NCBI GenBank assembly: GCA_003168295.1
Contig: PMST01000449.1
Coordinates: 1 to 18,584 of the forward strand
Origin: Actinomycetota bacterium
Lineage (GTDB): Bacteria > Actinomycetota > Actinomycetes > Streptosporangiales > Streptosporangiaceae
DNA: 18,584 nucleotides
Direction: 5' to 3'
Below are positions 12,889 through 18,584 of the stretch, one piece after another (the first letter of the stretch is position 1; every line of letters begins with the position of its first letter). The notes beneath the pieces are model-generated. The model was not told the origin of the DNA, made no database searches, and worked only from the letters and a program-made list of their open reading frames with translations. A program made the translations under genes and the position numbers.

Positions 12889-14430
12889 ATGACGGGGAGC
12901 AAGAATCCTAAAAGGTATTCTCCGGAGTTTAAGGAAGAAGCCGCCAAGATGGTGATCGACCTCTCCAGGCCGATCGCTGAGGTGGCCCGCGAACTCCGGA
13001 TAAACCGCACCACTCTCGGGTTCTGGGTGAAAGCGTACCGGCAGCAGCATTTGGGGACCGGGCTGCCGATTGATAGGCCGGACCAGGCGCGGAACCAGCC
13101 GGCCGATAGCACCGGCCAGCCAGCCGGCGCCGGTCACAACGCCGAGCGGGCGGAACTGACACGGCAAATCCGCGCCGCCCTCGCCGGGCTGGACCACGAC
13201 GAACGCGAGGCCATCGAGCTGAATCTCAGGCAAGGCCTGGATACCGCAGAACTCGCGGCCGCGCTCGGCGTGCCGCGAAACAAAGCCGACGCCCTCGCCG
13301 CACGTGCCCGCGGCAAATTGGAGCAGGCCCTCGGCGCGCTCCTGGTCGCGCGGATGGGACGGGAGGCCTGCCCGGAACTCGACGATTTGCTCGCAGACTG
13401 GGACGGGCGGCTGACAATGCTGACCGCGCACACGCGTGACCTGATCCGGCAGCACACCGAACGGTGCCAGGCTTGCGCCAGAAGCAGCCACCGGGCACTG
13501 CGCGCAGCCGTGCAAGCCGGCCTCGGACCGCCGGCCGCGGTGCGTTCCGGGCCGCGGGAGCAAGTGCTTTATCCCGGCGCCGGCGAAAGCCCGGACGCGG
13601 CAGCAGGGCGCCCGGACCAAAGCCAGTATCCGGACCCGGGACCGCCCGGCGAACCTGCGCGGACGGCTCGGTACCCCGGATGGAGCAGGCTCCGGGACAA
13701 CCCCGGAGCCGCGACCGCGACCGGAGCGATCGCGCTGTGGGGCACCGCGGCCCTGACCGCCGTTCTGATCATGGTCACCGGCGGCCGCACCATCACCAAC
13801 CTGGCCGCTCAGACCGGCAACGGCCCCGTCTCGGCCGCCAGCGCACCGGCGAGCCCGAGCCGCGTGGCATCCCCCACCGGCCCGGCCGGTAGCTCACCGG
13901 CCAGCTCGCCGTCATCCAGCCGCCCGGCCTCCGCAGGCATGCTTACGCCGGCCGCAGCCCTCGCCGGGACCCCTGCTGTGCCCGGGACCCCTGCTGTACC
14001 CGGGACCCCTGCCGTGCCCGGGACCTCTGCTGTACCCGGGACCCCTGCCGTGCCCGGGACCCCCGCCGTACCGCGGCCTGAGGCGTCGTCATCGCGTTCG
14101 CCCAAGCCTTCACAGCCGGCCTCTCCGTCGCCCTGGCCATCACGGACGCCGGCGCCGGTGCGCTCGGCGACTCCGAGACCGACGCCTACACCCTTGCATG
14201 TGCCCTCGCCGTCTCCGTTGCCCTCGCCGTCGCCGCTCCCCTCGCCGTCGCCGCTGCCTTGGACTCCCACACCGAGGCCCACGCGGTCACATTCACACCC
14301 GCCGACTCCGCCGCCCTGGACTCCCACACCGAGGCCGACGCGGTCACATTCACACCCGCCGACTCCGCCGCCCTGGACTCGGCACCGGCACCACGACCTC
14401 ACCTTCGCCCGCACCGTTATCCCCGGATAG
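12889..14430 (+). CDS. chimeric membrane regulator: IS3 OrfA-type HTH + sigma region 4 + zinc-finger motif + TM + Pro-rich tail
   Basis: This 513-residue protein joins parts not normally found together. Residues 1-54 (KRYSPEFKEEAAKMVIDLSR, PIAEVARELRINRTTLGFWV) are the HTH of an IS3-family OrfA transposase. Residues 86-156 (TRQIRAALAGLDHDEREAIE, then ELAAALGVPRNKADALAARA) are region 4 of an ECF-like sigma factor, with no region 2. Residues 157-200 (GREACPELDDLLADWDG, then H189-x3-C193-x2-C196) are the zinc-binding segment usual after that sigma type. One membrane span follows (about 279-297), then about 210 residues rich in Pro, Ser and Thr with two tandem repeats, probably outside the cell. 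The start is ATG 12889 after GGGGGA. The first 60 codons are visibly more AT-rich than the rest. It could be a membrane-tethered DNA-binding sensor, or a sigma gene fused to an insertion-sequence end. Confidence 0.7.
   Translation: MTGSKNPKRYSPEFKEEAAKMVIDLSRPIAEVARELRINRTTLGFWVKAYRQQHLGTGLPIDRPDQARNQPADSTGQPAGAGHNAERAELTRQIRAALAGLDHDEREAIELNLRQGLDTAELAAALGVPRNKADALAARARGKLEQALGALLVARMGREACPELDDLLADWDGRLTMLTAHTRDLIRQHTERCQACARSSHRALRAAVQAGLGPPAAVRSGPREQVLYPGAGESPDAAAGRPDQSQYPDPGPPGEPARTARYPGWSRLRDNPGAATATGAIALWGTAALTAVLIMVTGGRTITNLAAQTGNGPVSAASAPASPSRVASPTGPAGSSPASSPSSSRPASAGMLTPAAALAGTPAVPGTPAVPGTPAVPGTSAVPGTPAVPGTPAVPRPEASSSRSPKPSQPASPSPWPSRTPAPVRSATPRPTPTPLHVPSPSPLPSPSPLPSPSPLPWTPTPRPTRSHSHPPTPPPWTPTPRPTRSHSHPPTPPPWTRHRHHDLTFARTVIPG
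13966..14073 (+). repeat. six 18-bp repeats encoding GTPAVP
   Basis: Residues 360-395 of the chimeric protein are six copies of GTPAVP (one GTSAVP), encoded by 18-bp units with few differences. They would form an extended, flexible stalk outside the membrane. Copy number is likely to vary between strains. Confidence 0.85.
14260..14373 (+). repeat. two 57-bp tandem repeats in the Pro-rich tail
   Basis: The 19-residue unit WTPTPRPTRSHSHPPTPPP is encoded twice, at 14260-14316 and 14317-14373. The two 57-bp units differ at a single silent base, so the duplication is recent. The period keeps the frame. Confidence 0.9.
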
Positions 14431-14544
14431 CAGCGACGGGATACGGTGCTGCACCACGCGCACCCGTTCGGCTACGGCTGACTGACCATCGGGCCAGGCC
14501 CGCGCGGTGGAGTGGGGGCGGTTGGAGCTCAGCACTTCGTTGCT

Positions 14545-14571
14545 GTTTTCACCGAACTCGAACCCGGGTAA
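14545..14571 (+). promoter_or_regulatory. sigma-B/sigma-F-type promoter of the PPK2 gene
   Basis: GTTTTC (14545-14550), 15 bases, then GGGTAA (14566-14571) fits the actinobacterial stress-sigma pattern GTTT-N14-17-GGGTAA/T. It lies 57 bases before the PPK2 ATG. Stress control of a polyphosphate-using kinase is biologically sensible. The match is to consensus only. Confidence 0.6.
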
Positions 14572-14628
14572 ATCGGTGGAGGGTTCAACCTGGGTCGGCA
14601 GGGTGGTGGACGAGGGGAGGCGTGGCGT

Positions 14629-15429
14629 ATGGCTAGCAAGGGCGGCGTGCTCGCGGAGCTGGATCTCAGCCTGAAGCTCACCCCGAATCAGGAAGCGGCC
14701 CGCCTGGCCGCGGCTCAGGGCCGGTTGCTGCAGCTGCGGCTGGTGCTGGGCGGCCTGATCGGGGACAATCCGCAGCTCGGGCCGCCGGTCTGCGTGGTTT
14801 TCGAGGGGTGGGACGCCTCCGGCAAGGGCGGTGCGATCAAACGGCTCGTGGCGCCGCTGGACCCGCGGCACGTCCGGGTCGCCCAGTTCGGCGCGCCCAG
14901 CTATGACGAGAAACGCCACCACTTCCTGTGGCGGTTCTGGCCGACGCTGCCTGGCTGGGGAGGCATGGCGGTGTTTGACCGGTCCTGGTACGGCCGCGTC
15001 CTGGTCGAACGGGTCGAAGGATTCGCCACCGAGGAGCAGTGGCGGCGCGCCTACCGGGAGATCGTCGAGTTCGAGCGGACGCTGGCCGACGAAGGCATGA
15101 TCATGGTCAAGTTCTGGCTGCACCTGTCGTCCGGGGAGCAGCTCAGACGATTCAAGGCGCGGCAACGCGAGCCGCTGAAGAGCTGGAAGCTGACGGCGGA
15201 AGACTGGCGGAATCGCGAGAAGCGGCGGCAGTATGAGGCGGCCGTGGAGGAGATGCTGGACCGGACTGATCACGCACGCGCACCATGGGTGCTGGTTGAG
15301 GCCGAGGACAAGCGGTGGGCCAGGGTAAAGGTGGCCGAGTCGGTGGTCGCGGCCATCGAGGCCGGCCTGACCGCACGGAACCTCCCGGTTCCGCCGGCGT
15401 CCCCGGCCGCAGCGGTCCGGACAGGATAG
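14629..15429 (+). CDS. polyphosphate kinase 2 family (PPK2) protein
   Basis: This 266-residue P-loop kinase has Walker A GWDASGKGG (60-68), then AIKRLVAPLDPR, the Walker B-like FDRSWYGRVLVERVEGF (116-132) and the lid region with DWRNREK. PPK2 enzymes move phosphate between polyphosphate and nucleotides. The sequence around Walker B, together with LWRFWPTLPGWG, FWLHLSSGEQLRRF and WKLTAEDWRNREK, most resembles the catalytic domain of polyphosphate:AMP phosphotransferases, so AMP or ADP may be the acceptor; this cannot be fixed by eye. It is a complete single-domain form of usual length. The ATG follows GGGGAGG at 9-10 bases. A sigma-B-type promoter lies 57 bases upstream, suggesting stress induction. 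Confidence 0.92.
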   Translation: MASKGGVLAELDLSLKLTPNQEAARLAAAQGRLLQLRLVLGGLIGDNPQLGPPVCVVFEGWDASGKGGAIKRLVAPLDPRHVRVAQFGAPSYDEKRHHFLWRFWPTLPGWGGMAVFDRSWYGRVLVERVEGFATEEQWRRAYREIVEFERTLADEGMIMVKFWLHLSSGEQLRRFKARQREPLKSWKLTAEDWRNREKRRQYEAAVEEMLDRTDHARAPWVLVEAEDKRWARVKVAESVVAAIEAGLTARNLPVPPASPAAAVRTG

Positions 15430-15584
15430 ATCGAGCGCCAGGATCGGATCGGCATCCGGGCCATAAGGCGGGTATTTACCATGCCGCCCGAACGTCATTA
15501 GGGGAAGGGGTTGGTGTATCAACTACGGAAGACCTGCCTCCGAAGTACTAAGGTGATTTACCACTGGCCTTGGGGGAGGTCCAA
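15430..15584. other. intergenic region before the membrane hydrolase
   Basis: It holds no gene. A GGGTAT at 15470 lacks a partner -35. The ribosome binding site of the next gene is GGGGGAGG at 15572-15579. Confidence 0.4.
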
Positions 15585-18068
15585 ATGCCCGTTCCGCGGC
15601 ATTCCGTGGCATTGTCGAGTGTCCAGCTTCCGGTTACGGCTGAATGCGGTGGCGTGACCGAATTGCGGGTGCATGGTGTGGGCGGTACGCCGCCGGACGC
15701 GGTCCTCGGCGACCTGGCTCCCGAACAGGTGAGCGGCGATGCGGTCGCTGGTTTTTACCGGAGTTCGGATCACCGCGCCAGCGACGGGGATCGGGAGGCG
15801 CGCCTGGACGTGACCCGGCACGTGGAGGTCTATTCGTGGGGCGGCCTGACCTCGCAGAGCAAGGTCCGGGTCCTGTGGCTGGCGCTGCTGCCGTTCCTGC
15901 TCGCCAACCTGGCGGGCTGGATGTGCTCGGCCACGACCCGCGAGTCGTCGTGGAGGTTCCGGCTGCACCGCCTGGCCAGCGGGCTGGGCGCGCTGGCGCT
16001 GACTGTGAACGCGGCCCTGATCGCGGTGCTGATCAGCGCCGACGTCGTCGCCTACCAGACGGCGCGGGCCGGGCTGGCCCGCCATCAGTGGTGGCTCGCG
16101 CCGCTCGGCTGGCATTTGGTCGCCGGTCATCCGGCCCGCCAGGTCATGCTCGGGGTCCTGGTGCCGGCGCTGTTCGTGCTCGCGCTGACCTGGCTGGCCA
16201 GCAGAACATGGCGGTACGAAGCCGTGCGGCCGCCGTACCGGATAGGGGACAAGCAGAAGGAGCCGGCCAGGAAGGTCACGGCGGCCACGCTTGCGGCCGG
16301 CCTGGCCGACGACGGGTTCTGGGACGGCGAGAGTAGCGTCAGGCTCATCACCTGGCTGCATGTCGCCGTGGTCGCGGGATTCCTGGCGATCACGCTCGGT
16401 GTCACCACCAAAGCGCTCGCCGTCACCGGATCGGCGCATGTCGTCGCCTTGGAGTGGATCGCGATAAGCCTGGGCGGCGCCACGGTCGTCCTCGGGGTCG
16501 GCTACGTCTGCCTTGACGCCCTCGGCGCCCTGCCCGATGAGCTGCGGGGCAGGCTGCCGTTCCTGCTCGGGCCCGGGGGCGCCGCCCTGATCGCGGCCGG
16601 GGTCTTCGCCTGGCTGCAGCCGGCCGGGCCGACGCCCCGAGCGGCCGAACTGCCCGCCATGGGCAGCGTGATCGGATGGACGACGCCGGCAATCGCGGCG
16701 ATCCTGGCGGTCGCGCTGATCTCCATGCTGCTCGGCCTGCCCGGAGGTTCGGGAACCCTGATCGGCGGCCCTTGGGTCACGCTGATGCTGGCGTTCAGCG
16801 TGCTTAACACCCTCCTGCTCGGCGCGGAGATCTGGGTGGCGCACCTAGTGGGCCCGGTGACCAGCAACGCGGCTGACGCGCTGTCCCGGCCGCAGGGCAA
16901 GATCTACCTCCCGCAGGTGATCGCCTCGGGGGTTCCGCTGGTGGCGTGGGCGGCGGTGCTGGCCGTTCTGGTGGCCGGGCTCATCGAAGGTGTCCGGTGG
17001 CTGGGGATCCGTCAGCTGCCCGCCGGGATGGCCCGGGATTACCGGGACCAGGCCGCGACCTTCAGGGATCCGCTGACCGGACCGCGGAGTCACTGGTACT
17101 GGTCTGGGCTGAACCCGTTCTCGCCGCCCGGGGACCAGTCCGGCGATCCCGGCTCCGGCCAGGACTGGGAGCAGAAGATCGCCCGGACCAAGTTCCTCGG
17201 CGACGCGGCACACGACGCCACCTGGCTGCTGTGGGGCATCATCGTCGCGCAGCTGGTCATGGCCCTGTGCGTCTGGCGGCTGCACCTCCAGCCGCCGGTG
17301 GTCATCCGCAACGTCGGGGTTCTCATCGCCGGCCTGGCGCTGCCGGCGCTGATGGCCTTCCTGTACTCGGCCTGGAGCGACCCCGCTAAACGGCGCACGA
17401 TCGGGGTCCTGTGGGATGTCGGCACGTTCTGGCCGCGCTCCTATCACCCGCTGTCGCCCCCGTGTTACACCGAACGGGCGGTGCCCGAGTTGCAGCGCCG
17501 GATGTGGTGGCTGCACGACAACGGCGGCCGGGTGGCGCTGGTCGCGCACAGCCAGGGCGCGGTGCTCGCCACCGCGGCGCTCGTCCAGCCCGGCTGCCGG
17601 CCGGATGGCGACCACCCGGCCCTGGTCACCTTCGGCAATCCGGTGTGCAAGCTCTACAGCTGGGGCTTTCCCGCCTACTTCGATCGCACGCTGGTCGAGC
17701 GGCTGGAGCCAGGCGGGCAGGCACGGGTGAGCGACTGGTGCAACTTCTCCTACCCGACCGACCCCATCGGCGGCCCCGTAGCGAAGGATCTACGCCAGGC
17801 TGACGGCAACCCCGTGGACCACGGCCTGCTTGACCCGGCGGAATGCTATTACGTCTACGGGCAGCCGCCGCCCTCAGCCAAGGGCCATTCCGGCTACTGG
17901 GCCGATCCCCGGGTCTGGAACCTGATCAATCAGATCGCCGCGGGTCAAGGTGGGGATGCTCCGGTCGCTGCAACCCGGGCCGTTCCGTCCCTAGAGGAGC
18001 CGGCCGTACCTGACCAGCAGGCCATGCCCCGGTCCAGCCGCTCGGGTGGGCTCGTCAGGAGGAGGTAG
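15585..18068 (+). CDS. multi-span membrane protein with split alpha/beta hydrolase site
   Basis: This 827-residue protein starts with VTELRVHGVGGTPPDAVLGD (about 24-43), a conserved opening of large actinobacterial membrane proteins of unknown function, which looks like an oxyanion-hole strand (HGVGG). About 11 membrane spans follow between residues 83 and 600. The C-terminal soluble part has a nucleophile elbow VALVAHSQGA with Ser656, then Asp726 in YPTDPIGG and His768 in GHSGYW, in the right order for a Ser-Asp-His triad. Thus a lipase/esterase-like fold appears to be split by the membrane region. The start is ATG 15585, with GGGGGAGG 5 bases upstream; the TTG at 15570 overlaps that site. 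The last 40 residues are disordered. It may act on a lipid or cell-envelope ester; the substrate is unknown. It is in the same direction as the PPK2 gene, 155 bases downstream. Confidence 0.8.
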   Translation: MPVPRHSVALSSVQLPVTAECGGVTELRVHGVGGTPPDAVLGDLAPEQVSGDAVAGFYRSSDHRASDGDREARLDVTRHVEVYSWGGLTSQSKVRVLWLALLPFLLANLAGWMCSATTRESSWRFRLHRLASGLGALALTVNAALIAVLISADVVAYQTARAGLARHQWWLAPLGWHLVAGHPARQVMLGVLVPALFVLALTWLASRTWRYEAVRPPYRIGDKQKEPARKVTAATLAAGLADDGFWDGESSVRLITWLHVAVVAGFLAITLGVTTKALAVTGSAHVVALEWIAISLGGATVVLGVGYVCLDALGALPDELRGRLPFLLGPGGAALIAAGVFAWLQPAGPTPRAAELPAMGSVIGWTTPAIAAILAVALISMLLGLPGGSGTLIGGPWVTLMLAFSVLNTLLLGAEIWVAHLVGPVTSNAADALSRPQGKIYLPQVIASGVPLVAWAAVLAVLVAGLIEGVRWLGIRQLPAGMARDYRDQAATFRDPLTGPRSHWYWSGLNPFSPPGDQSGDPGSGQDWEQKIARTKFLGDAAHDATWLLWGIIVAQLVMALCVWRLHLQPPVVIRNVGVLIAGLALPALMAFLYSAWSDPAKRRTIGVLWDVGTFWPRSYHPLSPPCYTERAVPELQRRMWWLHDNGGRVALVAHSQGAVLATAALVQPGCRPDGDHPALVTFGNPVCKLYSWGFPAYFDRTLVERLEPGGQARVSDWCNFSYPTDPIGGPVAKDLRQADGNPVDHGLLDPAECYYVYGQPPPSAKGHSGYWADPRVWNLINQIAAGQGGDAPVAATRAVPSLEEPAVPDQQAMPRSSRSGGLVRRR

Positions 18069-18070
18069 GC

Positions 18071-18083
18071 GCTCTTTTAGAGC
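18071..18083. terminator. small hairpin after the membrane hydrolase
   Basis: GCTCT-TTT-AGAGC forms a 5-bp stem directly after the stop codon. It is short and without a T-tail, so its role as terminator is weakly supported. Confidence 0.3.
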
Positions 18084-18148
18084 CGTTTCATGGAGTCTTC
18101 GGCGGGTAGCGGACGGCCCTCAGGCTAATTCCTTCCCGGGAGGGCGCC

Positions 18149-18312
18149 ATGGCCGCGAGAGATTACGGGGGCATAGGGCAGTCCGGCGATGGGTCGCCCG
18201 CGCAGCCGGACGGGCAGAACCGGTACGTTTACCTGCTGTCTGTCATCGGCGCGATGGCGGCCTGCTGTGGGGTTACGACACCGGCGTCATCGCCGGGGCG
18301 CTAGCCTCGCTG
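18149..18312 (+). pseudogene. sugar-porter MFS transporter, N-terminal relic with frameshift
   Basis: ATG 18149 has a strong GGGAGG 6 bases upstream and opens MAARDYGGIGQSGDGSPAQP, then NRYVYLLSVIGAM. The frame then leaves the family and stops at 18304. Shifting frame at 18256 gives GGLLWGYDTGVIAGALASLA, which is the first membrane span of sugar-porter MFS proteins (YLLxxIGAMGGLLFGYDTGVI). One G is therefore missing after ATG 18254-18256. Homology ends near 18312, so some 400 codons of the transporter are absent. The intact start signals and short remaining piece suggest a recent truncation, perhaps linked to arrival of the HNH gene beside it. The relic might still yield a 51-residue peptide. 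Confidence 0.75.
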
Positions 18313-18333
18313 GCACGGCGTCCGGGGAAATCG

Positions 18334-18584
18334 CTAATTCGGGTAGACGGTCGGGGTGGTCGTATGGGTGCGGCCGGTGGGGGTGCGCCATCGCAGGACG
18401 CCGGGTTTCGGCGAATCCAGCCACCAGCCCTGGGCCTGTTTAACGCGATGATGGTGACGGCAGAGAGGCGAGAGGTTACAGGGACACGTGAGACCCCCGA
18501 GGTGCCAGGGGGTGGTGTGATCCAAGTCGCAGCGGGCCGCGGGCTGCCCGCAACCGGGAGCGGTGCACGTCGCGTTGCGGGCGG
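18334..18584 (-). CDS. HNH endonuclease, 13E12/DUF222 type (C-terminal part)
   Basis: The minus-strand frame enters from the right edge and ends at TAG 18334-18336. It contains a complete HNH zinc-ribbon motif: CTAPGCGQPAARCDLDHTTP, then WHLGGLTCPCNLSPLCRHHH, with the Cys pairs, the DHTTPW histidine, Asn and the final HHH. It closes with VKQAQGWWLDSPKPGVLRW and a Thr-rich tail. This is the usual C-terminus of the DUF222-HNH (13E12 repeat) proteins abundant in actinobacteria. They are often multicopy and regarded as mobile-like, though their cellular role is unsettled. The N-terminal DUF222 part lies beyond the window. Confidence 0.88.
   Translation of the reverse strand, partial: ARNATCTAPGCGQPAARCDLDHTTPWHLGGLTCPCNLSPLCRHHHRVKQAQGWWLDSPKPGVLRWRTPTGRTHTTTPTVYPN

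Noticed and set aside
12682..13620. 312-codon open frame on the minus strand
   Set aside because: Most of it is antisense to the HTH and sigma-like parts of the chimeric gene. Only its last 30 residues look protein-like, which is not enough to call a gene.
15470..15475. Sigma-B-type GGGTAT upstream of the membrane hydrolase
   Set aside because: No GTTT-like -35 lies 14-17 bases upstream, unlike the element before the PPK2 gene.
14350..15522. 390-codon open frame on the minus strand
   Set aside because: It is antisense to the PPK2 gene with its intact Walker motifs; the antisense product has no recognisable domain.
15558..16844. 428-codon open frame on the minus strand
   Set aside because: It is antisense to the membrane hydrolase, which has clear spans and motifs; the antisense reading has Arg/Gln/Gly/Pro bias and no domain.

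Overview
The window is high-GC actinobacterial DNA. GC-rich third positions, GTG starts, tandem GAF-ANTAR regulators, a DUF1707 protein, a mycothiol-dependent-isomerase-like relic and a 13E12-type HNH endonuclease all fit a soil actinomycete. The sigma-like region and general style suggest Streptosporangiales or a relative, but that is inference. Gene order looks accessory rather than core: short regulator/enzyme cassettes, several broken genes and no ribosomal or housekeeping operon.

Left part (1-4930): an AbrB-like antitoxin whose toxin probably begins at the window edge. Next is an alpha/beta hydrolase divergent from a TetR regulator, sharing a palindromic operator. A second TetR regulator is divergent from an aldo/keto reductase, with two clear copies of CGGAA-N5-TTCCG between them. 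A convergent class I SAM methyltransferase follows. Several start codons were moved inward from the longest frame because a strong ribosome binding site decides them.

Middle (4931-12078): a maleylpyruvate-isomerase-family relic broken by a 23-bp tandem duplication; two translationally coupled GAF-ANTAR antiterminator genes; an MFS exporter; a DUF1707 protein; a carboxymuconolactone-decarboxylase-like protein; a sensor-kinase relic in which the start and end of the gene have been joined by a deletion; and a MerR/GyrI-like drug-sensing regulator with a strong internal start between its two domains (compare TipAL/TipAS).

Right part (12079-18584): an 810-bp gene-free interval holds six same-strand, helically phased copies of a DnaA-box-like 9-mer, then a TAAAAT -10-like element, then a run of hairpins ending in a perfect 14-bp terminator stem. 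I read this as a candidate regulated small RNA. It is followed by a chimeric gene: an IS3 OrfA-type HTH joined to a sigma region-4/zinc-finger segment, one membrane span and a long Pro/Ser/Thr repeat tail. Then come a PPK2-family kinase with a sigma-B-type promoter and an 11-span membrane protein in which the parts of an alpha/beta hydrolase site flank the membrane region. The window ends with a truncated, frameshifted sugar-porter relic and the C-terminal end of an HNH endonuclease.

The most unusual items are the phased-repeat/RNA locus (12154-12494), the chimeric membrane regulator (12889-14430) and the split membrane hydrolase (15585-18068). No CRISPR array, tRNA, rRNA or intact transposon was seen.
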